Below the pieces are notes generated by a model that was not told the DNA's origin, ran no database searches, and saw nothing but the letters and a program-made list of their open reading frames with translations. From contig NZ_JAFBCK010000001.1 in assembly GCF_016907695.1 (NCBI RefSeq), forward strand, positions 2,721,001 to 2,785,000: a stretch of 64,000 nt of DNA, written 5' to 3'. The translations under genes were made by a program, and so were the position numbers. Below, one piece after another: positions 18,016 through 25,637 of the stretch (position 1 is the first letter of the stretch; every line of letters begins with the position of its first letter). This DNA is from Actinokineospora baliensis. GTDB lineage: Bacteria; Actinomycetota; Actinomycetes; Mycobacteriales; Pseudonocardiaceae.

Positions 18016-19515
18016 CTATTTTCCGGTCGCGACCGTGCTCCTCGACCGGATGACCAGCTCGAAGTCGCTCGCGTCGACGTGCCGGGTGCGCAGCCAGTAG
18101 CGCCAGGTGAAGCCGGGCCAGATGGTGCGGTTGACGCCCTGGGAGTCCAGGTACCAGCTGGTGCAGCCGCCCCGGGTCCACACACCGTCGGCGAGCTTGC
18201 GCTGCACCTCGGTGTTGAACGCCTCCTGCGCCGAGCGCCGCACGTCCAGCGCCTCGGCGCCCTCCCGGTCGGCCAGCCGCAGCGCCTCGGCGACGTAGCG
18301 GATCTGCGACTCGATCATGAAGACCACCGAGTTGTGGCCGAGGCCGGTGTTCGGGCCGAGCAGGAAGAACAGGTTCGGGAAGCCGGAGACGGTGATCCCG
18401 AGGTGGGTGCCGATCCCCCGGTCGCGCCACAGCTTCGCCAGGTCGACACCGTCGCGGCCGGTGATCCGCAGGTAGTCGAAGGAATCGGTGACGTGGAACC
18501 CGGTGCCGTAGATGATCGCGTCGACCGGGTGCTCGCGGCCGTCCTTGCCGAGCACGCTGCCCGCCCGCACCTCGGCCACCCCGGCGGTGTCCAGGTGCAC
18601 GTTGGCCCGGTTGAAGGTCGGGTAGTAGTCGTTGGAGATCAGCACCCGCTTGCAGCCCATGACGTAGTCCGGGGTGAGCTCGCGCGCCAGCGCGGGGTCC
18701 TTCACCGAGCGGCGGATGTTGTAGGAGGCGAGCTTCGAGGCGTACTTCAGGATGCCCTGGTGGCCGTTGAAGCCGACCGCGCGCAACTCGTTGATCCAGT
18801 ACAGCAGGTGCCGGTAGGCGCGCTGGGCGCCGGGGACCTTGGCGAACAGGCCGCGCGACCAGGCGGGCATGGTGTGGTCCGGCTTGGGCATCACCCAGGG
18901 CGCGGTCCGCTGGAACAGCGTCAACTCGGCGACCTGGGGCGCGATCTGGGGCACGAACTGGATCGCGCTGGCCCCGGTGCCGATCACCGCGACGCGCCTG
19001 CCGGTGAGGTCGTAGTCGTGGTCCCACTGCGCCGAGTGGAAGGTTTTGCCGGTGAAGTTCTCGATGCCGGGCAGGTGCGGGATGGACGGCAGGTGCAGCG
19101 CGCCGACGCCCGCCACCAGGAACCGGGTCACGTAGGTGTCGCCGGTTCTGGTCGAGACGTGCCAGCGGCTCTCCTCGGCGTCCCAGCGGGCGCCGGTGAC
19201 CTCGACGCCGAAGCGGGTGTTGCGCGCCAGGTCCCACTTGGCGGCCACGTCGCGCAGGTACTGGTGGATCTCCGGCTGCGGGGCGTAGGAGCGGGTCCAG
19301 TCCGGCTTCTGCTCGAAGGAGAACGAGTACATGTGCGACTGGATGTCGCAGGCGCAGCCGGGGTAGGTGTTGTCGCGCCAGGTGCCGCCGAAGTCGCCCG
19401 CCTTCTCCAGCACCACGAAGTCGTCGCGGCCCTCCTTGCGCAGCTGGATCGCCATCCCCATCCCGGAGAACCCGGTGCCGATGACCACGACACCGGTGTT
19501 GACGAGCTTGCCCAT
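18016..19515 (-). CDS. Flavin-containing Baeyer-Villiger monooxygenase (EthA/MymA-like)
   Basis: The 499-residue enzyme uses FAD and NADPH to insert oxygen next to ketones or oxidise heteroatoms. It has an FAD Rossmann motif (GTGFSG, 13-18), the Baeyer-Villiger fingerprint FTGKTFHSAQW at 154-164 and a second nucleotide-binding motif (GTGASA, 179-184). Length and divergence from a TetR gene recall mycobacterial EthA/EthR. The 79-base intergenic region carries repeats that could be the TetR operator. The physiological substrate is unknown. The long minus-strand frame around it in another phase is not coding. Confidence 0.9.
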   Translation of the reverse strand: MGKLVNTGVVVIGTGFSGMGMAIQLRKEGRDDFVVLEKAGDFGGTWRDNTYPGCACDIQSHMYSFSFEQKPDWTRSYAPQPEIHQYLRDVAAKWDLARNTRFGVEVTGARWDAEESRWHVSTRTGDTYVTRFLVAGVGALHLPSIPHLPGIENFTGKTFHSAQWDHDYDLTGRRVAVIGTGASAIQFVPQIAPQVAELTLFQRTAPWVMPKPDHTMPAWSRGLFAKVPGAQRAYRHLLYWINELRAVGFNGHQGILKYASKLASYNIRRSVKDPALARELTPDYVMGCKRVLISNDYYPTFNRANVHLDTAGVAEVRAGSVLGKDGREHPVDAIIYGTGFHVTDSFDYLRITGRDGVDLAKLWRDRGIGTHLGITVSGFPNLFFLLGPNTGLGHNSVVFMIESQIRYVAEALRLADREGAEALDVRRSAQEAFNTEVQRKLADGVWTRGGCTSWYLDSQGVNRTIWPGFTWRYWLRTRHVDASDFELVIRSRSTVATGK

Positions 19516-19540
19516 GGCGACCCTCCACGACTCGGTCAGG

Positions 19541-19594
19541 TGTTACTCGCGGTCAACCTTACTCGAAGTAGGTTACTTGCGGTAGAGTTGGCTC
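19541..19594. promoter_or_regulatory. Operator-like repeats between the monooxygenase and TetR genes
   Basis: The short divergent intergenic region contains an imperfect palindrome at 19555-19574 (arms AACCT and AGGTT around a TACT-CGA-AGTA core). It is flanked by near-identical direct repeats TTACTCGCGG and TTACTTGCGG. This clustered array is what one expects for cooperative TetR binding as in EthR; binding is inferred. Confidence 0.5.
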
Positions 19595-20224
19595 GTGAGC
19601 ACCCCGGCGGAGACCGCACCCAAGCGCCGCATGCCCCGCGCCGAACGCGAGCGGCAGATGCTGGCCGTCGCCGAGGAGATCTTCGCCGAACGCGGCTACC
19701 AGGCCGCGGGCATGGACGAGATCGCCGAGCGGTGCGGGGTGTCCAAGCCGATGATCTACGAGTACTTCGGCTCCAAGGAGGGCCTGCTCGTCGCCTGCAT
19801 CCGGCAGGCCCGCGCCCAGCTCGCCGCCGCCACCACCGAGGCCGTCATCGGCGCCACCGGCCCCCGCGACGCCCTGCGCCGCGGCCTGGTCGCCTTCTTC
19901 CGCTTCACCGACGCCCACCGCCGCGCCTGGTCGCTCGTCCTGCGCAACGAGGCCGCCGTCGCCGGGGCCGCCGCGGCCGCCGAGGTCGAAGCCGTCCGGC
20001 AGGAGCAGGTGGACATCGACATCGCCCTCCTGTCGACCTTCGTGCCCGACGCCCCCCGCACCGACCTGGAGGCGGCCGCCCAGATCGTCGTCGGCGCCTG
20101 CGAGCGACTGTCCCTCTGGTACGTCGGCCGCGACGACGTCACCGCCGAACAGGCGGCCGACCACCTGATGCGGGTGCTCTGGACCGGCCTCGCCGCCCTC
20201 GTCACACCCCCGACCGCCGGGTAA
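19595..20224 (+). CDS. TetR family transcriptional regulator
   Basis: The 209-residue protein has a canonical N-terminal TetR helix-turn-helix: MLAVAEEIFAERGYQAAGMDEIAERCGVSKPMIYEYFGSKEGLL (about 20-62), then a helical ligand-binding domain. It starts at GTG 19595, 79 bases from the divergent monooxygenase start, so it most likely represses that gene and itself. The effector is unknown. Confidence 0.92.
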   Translation: MSTPAETAPKRRMPRAERERQMLAVAEEIFAERGYQAAGMDEIAERCGVSKPMIYEYFGSKEGLLVACIRQARAQLAAATTEAVIGATGPRDALRRGLVAFFRFTDAHRRAWSLVLRNEAAVAGAAAAAEVEAVRQEQVDIDIALLSTFVPDAPRTDLEAAAQIVVGACERLSLWYVGRDDVTAEQAADHLMRVLWTGLAALVTPPTAG

Positions 20225-20349
20225 TCGCCCACACGGGTGGTCCACCCCGGCGCCGCCGGCGAGCGGGATCCGGCCGCTGCGAGCAAGCTCTGGGGTGTGA
20301 GGACGCACGCCTCGCCTCCTCACGCACCGCAGAGCGGGAGGGCCGAACC

Positions 20350-20670
20350 ATGTACGAACCGATCGTGGCCAACTACACCGCGCAGGGCTCGGACTGGACG
20401 GTCGAGGTCAAGGTCAAGGACCAGAGCAAGAGCGCCACCGCCGCCGACCTGGTCACCGCCCGCGAACGCGCCGACGAGCTCGTCGAAGAACTCCTCGACG
20501 GCGACAAGAAGCGCACCGTCGTGCACACCCTCGACGGGGACGCGGTCAGCTTCACCGCCGCCTACCTCACCGCGCGCCTCGGGCTGGAAGACCCCACCAG
20601 GTCCATCCCCACCCAAACCCGCGTCGACAAGACCCCGGCCCCGGCGCCGCCCCCCGCCGCGATGGCCTAG
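20350..20670 (+). CDS. Small conserved-looking hypothetical protein, weakly HicB-like
   Basis: The 106-residue product begins MYEPIVANYTAQGSDWTVEV, a beta hairpin, followed by an amphipathic helix (AADLVTARERADELVEELL) and a Pro-rich tail. The strand-then-helix layout recalls HicB-like ferredoxin-like domains, but I cannot confirm this and no HicA partner is present. ATG 20350 is preceded by GGGAGGG. The gene is 125 bases after the TetR stop and its end overlaps the DUF3618 gene by four bases. Confidence 0.65.
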   Translation: MYEPIVANYTAQGSDWTVEVKVKDQSKSATAADLVTARERADELVEELLDGDKKRTVVHTLDGDAVSFTAAYLTARLGLEDPTRSIPTQTRVDKTPAPAPPPAAMA

Positions 20671-20888
20671 CGGAACAGCCTGCGCACCACGAACAACCCG
20701 ACCAGCACACCCACCCCGATCAGGGCATAGCGCACCTTCGGGTCATCCAGGGTCGAGCGCGCACTGGACTTCGCGTTGTCCACCAGCCGCTTAGGACTGG
20801 CCTTGACACTGAGCTGGTCCAACGTCGCCGCCAAGGCGTCCCGCGCCTGCTCGATCTCACGCTGGATGGTGTCGGGATCCCGCGCCAC
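20667..20888 (-). CDS. DUF3618 membrane protein
   Basis: The 73-residue protein has the DUF3618 pattern: DPDTIQREIEQARDALAATLDQL amphipathic helix, then KASPKRLVDNAK and a C-terminal membrane helix (IGVGVLVGLFVV) with a basic end. GTG 20888 follows AGGAGG at ideal spacing. Such proteins are common beside stress-related membrane genes in actinomycetes. The function is unknown. Confidence 0.85.
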   Translation of the reverse strand: MARDPDTIQREIEQARDALAATLDQLSVKASPKRLVDNAKSSARSTLDDPKVRYALIGVGVLVGLFVVRRLFR

Positions 20889-20987
20889 TACATCCTCCTC
20901 GCAACCCCAGCCATCGCCGCCACAACGTTAGATCACCGACCACCCGACTCGCGCACGGGCCACGCCGTTAGGCTGTCAACGCTACCC

Positions 20988-21061
20988 GGGGCCGTAGCCC
21001 AATTGGCAGAGGCACACGGTTTAGGTCCGTGCCAGTGAGAGTTCGAGTCTCTCCGGCCCCA
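20988..21061 (+). tRNA. tRNA with UAG anticodon (nominal tRNA-Leu) but short variable loop
   Basis: A complete cloverleaf is visible: acceptor GGGGCCG/CGGCCCC with discriminator A61, a 3-bp D stem, anticodon stem CACGG/CCGTG with loop TTTAGGT (anticodon TAG at 21022-21024), 5-base variable loop CCAGT and T arm GAGAG-TTCGAGT-CTCTC. The anticodon would read CUA (Leu), yet bacterial tRNA-Leu normally has a long class II variable arm, absent here. CCA is not encoded. Confidence 0.88.
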
Positions 21062-21066
21062 CGCAC

Positions 21067-21106
21067 AGCCAGCCCATGTCCACGACCTCGTGGACGTGGG
21101 CTGGCT
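21067..21106 (+). terminator. Hairpin downstream of the UAG-anticodon tRNA
   Basis: Bases 21067-21085 and 21088-21106 pair over 19 positions, with one G-U, closing a 2-base loop (arms AGCCAGCCCATG and CGTGGGCTGGCT at the base). It starts 5 bases after the tRNA and probably terminates or processes its transcript, although no T-run follows. Confidence 0.65.
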
Positions 21107-21220
21107 CGGTAACGCGGATGTCTGGTGAGGTCCTCCCGGGCACTCGACCGGCAGCGTCGATGGTTACCTATCTGTTATCTGGCCAGGCGGGCGGTGGGTA
21201 GGGTCCGGTTGTGCGGCTGG

Positions 21221-22189
21221 TCAGGCCACGTCTGGGTCAACCAGCTCCTGCCGGGTCATCACGATCGGCGTCGGCTTCCCGAGCTTGCTCGCGGGGTCCG
21301 CGCGTGGCAGAGCGCGAACGGGGACGAGGTTGACTCGCACGCCCCCGATCTCCAGGTGCCGGGGCCACTCGGCGGCGCTGCCGTCTGACGGGAGTTCCAC
21401 AGGGCGTCCCGACAGGTTGATGATGACAAGGTGGGCGGAAGTCACGTTGTGGTCGTGAGCGTAGTGGATTGTCTGATTGAGACCAGCGGCGATGTTTCGC
21501 TTCGGGTGGCTGGTCCCATCGAAAATTTTGACCTCGCACACCAGCGGTTCGTCGCCGTCGAGGTCCACGAGGACATCGGACAGACCGGAAGGGGACTTGG
21601 CTTGAGAGAACGGCATGTTGACACCCTCATTGAAGAGCGTCAAACGGAGGTGGCGGTCGTAGATCTCCTCGCCCTGTCGAGTATTGGCACGGTACTGCTC
21701 GTATAGGGAATCTCGCTCAAACCACTCGACCCGCCGAACGTAACGTTCAAGCATGTAGAGCAGGTTGCTGTCGGCCGCAAGGCGATCGCCCATGAAGTTG
21801 AACAGTGGCTCCAGGAGCCTCTCGGTCGTTTGCCTTGGTGCATCCGACATGCTTGAGGAGAAGCACATGAGGATCATGTGCCAGTCGTTGTCTCCGATGT
21901 TCTCGTCGTCGGCGAGGTGGTTCATCAAACGCCAGATGAGGGCTGCTTGGGCGTCCTCTGTCTGAACCGGCCACGTTGGGTTGCGGTGGGTGAGGTTCTT
22001 GTACCAGGCGTCGAAATCGATTTCGGCTATGGTGGGACGTACTTCGGTCAGGATTGCGACGAGAGCCTGCTGTTTGCTCAGCCACGCGGTAGTCATGTCC
22101 AACGCGCGGCCGAAGTCCCTATAGTGCGCGGCCAGCAACCGTCGCAGCCGCTCGCGCAGTGCGACCTGAAGGTCCTGTCGGTACCTCAT
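21221..22189 (-). CDS. PD-(D/E)xK-type nuclease-like protein
   Basis: The 322-residue protein has a helical N-terminal half and a C-terminal region with Asp205 in SGLSDVLVDL and Glu219-x-Lys221 in LVCEVKIF, the D...ExK metal site of restriction-endonuclease-like folds. A preceding Glu pair at 174-175 could be the extra acidic residue. The start is ATG 22189, in an ATGA overlap with the zinc-ribbon gene upstream, so the two are translationally coupled. G+C and codon bias are clearly lower than in neighbours, suggesting acquisition. I do not recognise a named family; a defence nuclease is the best guess. Confidence 0.65.
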   Translation of the reverse strand: MRYRQDLQVALRERLRRLLAAHYRDFGRALDMTTAWLSKQQALVAILTEVRPTIAEIDFDAWYKNLTHRNPTWPVQTEDAQAALIWRLMNHLADDENIGDNDWHMILMCFSSSMSDAPRQTTERLLEPLFNFMGDRLAADSNLLYMLERYVRRVEWFERDSLYEQYRANTRQGEEIYDRHLRLTLFNEGVNMPFSQAKSPSGLSDVLVDLDGDEPLVCEVKIFDGTSHPKRNIAAGLNQTIHYAHDHNVTSAHLVIINLSGRPVELPSDGSAAEWPRHLEIGGVRVNLVPVRALPRADPASKLGKPTPIVMTRQELVDPDVA

Positions 22190-22482
22190 CGCGACAACCT
22201 CCCCCAGGAATTGCTGATCATCTTCTCGATGTCTTCTCCTGCGGTCCGCGCGCCTCCATGGTCGTCGACCAGGCTGATCGGCGAGCGGCACACAATGCAC
22301 AGGATGACGCATTGTGCTACGACTTCTGAATAGCGAAGCCAAAGCCATGCGCCGCACGATGGGCAGTCGGCATCGACATCGGTGCGCAGCAGTTGGCTGC
22401 TTAGTGACTCCAAGGTGATCCCTGCTATGCGGTGGTAGGCCGACCCAGGTGTCGGCGGAGCCCGCCAACCGTGACGCCGCAC
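22186..22482 (-). CDS. Small zinc-ribbon protein coupled to the nuclease-like gene
   Basis: The protein contains CPSCG and CIVCR pairs (Cys40, 43, 62, 65 counted from the chosen start), a CxxC-x18-CxxC zinc ribbon, followed by a short helix. Its stop overlaps the nuclease start (ATGA). The start is uncertain: GTG 22482 gives 98 residues, TTG 22545 gives 119, and neither has a good ribosome site. AT-rich sequence just upstream looks promoter-like. It may act as a nucleic-acid or partner-binding module for the nuclease; this is an inference. Confidence 0.5.
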   Translation of the reverse strand: MRRHGWRAPPTPGSAYHRIAGITLESLSSQLLRTDVDADCPSCGAWLWLRYSEVVAQCVILCIVCRSPISLVDDHGGARTAGEDIEKMISNSWGRLSR

Positions 22483-22642
22483 GCTTGAACTGTCTATGTC
22501 AATCTTGGAATGTTGTATTCCGGTGCCAGAATATCTGCTGGTCAAAGTCGTGCGGCAAGGCGGATGCGCTCAAGGGTCGCGCCTGGTTGCCAACGGACCA
22601 AGAGCACTCGACGCGCAGCTTGGTGGCGCGAGCACCGACAAC

Positions 22643-22981
22643 CTACTTCTCGAAGAAGGACTCCGCCTGAGCGAGCACGTCTTCCACGCGCGACTCGTTC
22701 GTGAGCTTGACCTTGAGCTCCTTGTCCCCGTCCTTGAGCTCCAGGTCGAACACGACGGCTTTGCGCCGGGTGGTCAGGTAGGTGAACACCGATCGGATCA
22801 GGACTCCCGCGCCGCCGCCGCCGAGGAGGAGGGTGAGGGCTTCGATGACCCCGCCCATTTCGCCGGGGGCGACGGGGGCGTTGCGGACCTGTACGCGGCC
22901 GCGCAGGTCGTCCTCGTCGCGCAGCCAGGTGGCGAGGTCGCGGAGGTCGTCGTCGGTGCCGGTGAGGGCTGCTTGGGTCAC
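22643..22981 (-). CDS. EACC1-like effector-associated component
   Basis: The 112-residue protein matches the pattern I know for effector-associated constant component 1: DLRDLATWLRDEDDLRGRV, a Gly-rich hydrophobic segment (ALTLLLGGGGAGVLI), a TTRRK turn, a beta hairpin and a charged C-terminal helix. EACC1 proteins usually sit next to caspase-, trypsin- or TIR-like effectors in multicellular-bacteria conflict systems. No such effector follows; 160 bases on are the zinc-ribbon and nuclease-like genes. GTG 22981 is 22 bases after the HTH gene stop, so the HTH and EACC1 genes likely form an operon. Confidence 0.72.
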   Translation of the reverse strand: MTQAALTGTDDDLRDLATWLRDEDDLRGRVQVRNAPVAPGEMGGVIEALTLLLGGGGAGVLIRSVFTYLTTRRKAVVFDLELKDGDKELKVKLTNESRVEDVLAQAESFFEK

Positions 22982-23003
22982 CGGTCCAGTGTACGGAGGT
23001 TGA

Positions 23004-23459
23004 TCACTCCGAGAGGCCGCGGATGTGGGCGATGAGTTCGATCGTGTCCATGCCGCACAGCTCGGCGAGGCGGTCGAGGGCGGCGACGTCGAGGTGGACC
23101 TCGTCGTGTTCGGCCAGCAGTTCCGCGGCCCAGCGGCGCAGCGGCATCAGCTGGGGGCGTTCGTCGGCGGCCGCGGCGTGCAGGTCGACCCGGACGCGGC
23201 CGAGGGGGGTGTCGGCGAAGACCCGGTCGTGGACGCGGGCCATGAGGTCGTGCGGCAGCGCGTCGAGCGCCACGCAGATCTCCACGAACCGCACGACCGA
23301 GCACTGCCGGGTACCGAGCTCGTAGGTGGCCAGGGTCTGCAGCGAGATCTCGCTCTGCAGCCTGCCGTTGAGGTCTTTGCGCGTCCAGCCGCGCTGCTTG
23401 CGCAGCCTGCGGATCTCGTCACCGAGAACCCGCTGGTAGGTAGCCGCATCGATGCGCAA
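23004..23459 (-). CDS. XRE/BldD-like helix-turn-helix regulator
   Basis: The 151-residue protein has an N-terminal XRE HTH (about 10-72: VLGDEIRRLRKQRGWTRKDL ... TLATYELGTRQCSVVRFVEI), whose spacing resembles BldD, and a C-terminal helical domain. TTG 23459 is well supported by AGGAGGGG six bases upstream on the minus strand; there is no ATG or GTG in frame nearby. It precedes EACC1 with a 22-base gap and probably controls that unit. Confidence 0.82.
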   Translation of the reverse strand: MRIDAATYQRVLGDEIRRLRKQRGWTRKDLNGRLQSEISLQTLATYELGTRQCSVVRFVEICVALDALPHDLMARVHDRVFADTPLGRVRVDLHAAAADERPQLMPLRRWAAELLAEHDEVHLDVAALDRLAELCGMDTIELIAHIRGLSE

Positions 23460-23582
23460 CGTCCGCCCCTCCTGAAGACCGGCGCCCGATCCGACCCGGC
23501 GCCTCCACCACAGGAAGCGATCAACCGGCGCACCCTGACGCGGGTTCGGCGAAGTTGCTCCGATCGGGTGAGGGCGAAATCC

Positions 23583-25469
23583 TCAGTTCACACACGGAGG
23601 TCCGGCCTGGACCGCGGTCCTGGCACCCAGGTCGAGCAACGGCGCGCCCGCGAGCGGCTCCCCGGTACTGGTCCCGGTGGTCGTGAAGTCCTTGCCGAGG
23701 ATGACCGTCACCTTCCCCTTGCCGAGGTTGGTGTCGGGCTCCGCGCCCACCTTGCCGCCGAGCGCGTCGACCACGGAGGTGCCGTTGTCGTCCTCGCCCT
23801 TGGCGTAGCGGACCACGGTTTTGGCGCGGGAGGCGGCGTTGCCGGTCTCGCCGGTCGTGAAGCCCTGGTTCTGCAGGGTGTCGGCGACCTCGGCGGCCAG
23901 GCCGGTGCGGCCGGACCCGTTGAGCACGGTCACCGTGGGCTTGTCCGGCGCCGTGGTCGGGGCCTGGTCGCCGCTGGTGCTCGGCGGCGCGGCGCCGCCG
24001 GTGAGCAGGCCGGTGACGAACTTCTTGACGTCGGTCGGGTCGACCTGCACGGCCTTGCCGTCGCCGGGGGTGTCCAGGTCGATGGTGCCGTGCGGGATGG
24101 TCTCGAAGTCGACGTCGCCGCCGGTCACGGTGATCATCTGCTGGGCGAACCGCATGATGTCCCAGTTCTTGTCCAGCACCACCGACTTGGCGATCGCGGC
24201 CTTGAGCGCGTCGAGCACCTGCGAGCCGGGGGCGAGCACGTCGCCGGAGACCATCTTCTTGGCCATCGCGCCCATGAACACCTGCTGGCGGGTGATCCGG
24301 TCGATGTCGCCGTTGGGCAGGCCGTGCCGCTGCCGGACGAACTGCAGCGCCTGCACGCCCTGCAGGGTCTGCACCCCGGCCGGGAAGTTCGCCCCGGACA
24401 GCGTGTCCTTGGTGGCCTTGTTCAGGCACACCTCGACGCCGCCGATGGCGTTGGTGATGTCGTAGAAGCCGAGCAGGTTGACCTCGGCGTAGTGGTCGAT
24501 GGTGGCGCCGGTGAGCTTGGTCAGGGTGGCGATCAGGCTCTTGGCGCCAGCCTCGTTGGAGCGGCGCTCGAGTTCCTTCTGGTCGGTCACGCCCTGCTTC
24601 TGCAGGTCGGCGCGGGCGGCGAGCTTGCCCCTGCCGTAGGCGGAGTTGACCTTGTGCTTGCCGAAGCCGGGGATGTCGACGTAGGAGTCGCGCGGGATCG
24701 AGACGCCGACCGCCTTGCCGCCGTCGTTCGGGATCCTGATCATGATCAGCGTGTCGGTGTTGATCTCGCCCTCGGACTTGCCGCCGTTGAGCATCGCCAG
24801 CTGCTCCTTCGACAGCGGGTTGCCCTGGGCGTCGGTGCGGCTGTCCATGCCGACCATCAGGATGTCGACCGCGCCGTCGGCGGGCTTCTCGCCGGTGTCC
24901 TCCACGACGTTGGCCTTGGTCAGGTCGTCGGAGAACGAGTCGGTGACCCGCCAGTAGTAGCCGGTCGCCAGCAGCACGACGGCCGACAGCAGCGCGACCA
25001 GCGTCCGGCCCGCGACCATGCCAGAGCGGGGGCCGCGGGCGCGGGTCGTGGTGGTGCGGCTGGTCTTGGGGCGGATCCGCTCGGTCGCCGCGACCCCGGA
25101 CACCTTCCGCCTCGGTTCCGAGCTGGTACCGGGCGCCTGCCGCTCCGGTCGGCGCCCGGGTTCCCGGGTCCCGACCGATCCCTCCGCGCGGGACGGCCGC
25201 TGGCCGCGGTCGGCCTCGGGGCGGGGTCGGCGCACGGGGGCCTCACCCCTGGACCGCTCGCGCGGTGCGTCCTGGCGCGGCCGCTCCGGCCTCGCCCTGG
25301 GGGCCTCGCGGTCGCCGCGTTGGGCGCGGGCGGGTGGCGGGTTTCGGTCACCGTCGGAGCGTTGGCCGCCGGGTGGCGGTACGCGCCTGCCCTGGGCCGG
25401 GGAGCGCGGCGGCACAGGTCGGCCACCAGATCCCGCACGATCTCCTGGCCTCGGTGGCCGGTACTCCAC
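23583..25469 (-). CDS. LytR-CpsA-Psr (LCP) family glycopolymer ligase with LytR_C domain
   Basis: LCP enzymes transfer lipid-linked glycopolymers onto peptidoglycan. The 628-residue protein has a long disordered Arg/Pro-rich cytoplasmic tail (1-150), a membrane helix (about 152-170), the LCP catalytic domain (DILMVGMDSR, NTDTLIMIRI, GVSIPRDSYVDIPG, INSAYG-like NSAYGRG, FVRQRHGLPNGDIDRITRQQ) and a C-terminal LytR_C domain (PTVTVLNGSGRTGLAAEVADTL). GTG 25469 follows GGGAGG. The tail is much longer than in most LCP proteins. It lies downstream of the phospholipase fusion on the same strand. Confidence 0.92.
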   Translation of the reverse strand: MEYRPPRPGDRAGSGGRPVPPRSPAQGRRVPPPGGQRSDGDRNPPPARAQRGDREAPRARPERPRQDAPRERSRGEAPVRRPRPEADRGQRPSRAEGSVGTREPGRRPERQAPGTSSEPRRKVSGVAATERIRPKTSRTTTTRARGPRSGMVAGRTLVALLSAVVLLATGYYWRVTDSFSDDLTKANVVEDTGEKPADGAVDILMVGMDSRTDAQGNPLSKEQLAMLNGGKSEGEINTDTLIMIRIPNDGGKAVGVSIPRDSYVDIPGFGKHKVNSAYGRGKLAARADLQKQGVTDQKELERRSNEAGAKSLIATLTKLTGATIDHYAEVNLLGFYDITNAIGGVEVCLNKATKDTLSGANFPAGVQTLQGVQALQFVRQRHGLPNGDIDRITRQQVFMGAMAKKMVSGDVLAPGSQVLDALKAAIAKSVVLDKNWDIMRFAQQMITVTGGDVDFETIPHGTIDLDTPGDGKAVQVDPTDVKKFVTGLLTGGAAPPSTSGDQAPTTAPDKPTVTVLNGSGRTGLAAEVADTLQNQGFTTGETGNAASRAKTVVRYAKGEDDNGTSVVDALGGKVGAEPDTNLGKGKVTVILGKDFTTTGTSTGEPLAGAPLLDLGARTAVQAGPPCVN

Positions 25470-25637
25470 GCCCCGCTCCTCCCTGTCGGCTGCTGCCGCT
25501 GGCCTCTGGGCGCGCTCGACCGCAGCTACGCCTTAAGACGTGCGCGAGGTGCCCCGGGTTGTCCCGTAGCGTGGCACATCCGCCGGGCCCGGTCGGAACG
25601 GCACGCTTCGCACCGCGCCCGGTGCGCCCCGATCGGG

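Noticed and set aside
21061..23500. Attachment-site duplication of the tRNA 3' end marking an integrated island
   Set aside because: I looked for a repeat of the T-arm/acceptor sequence on the far side of the accessory patch and did not find one, so integration at the tRNA is not demonstrated.
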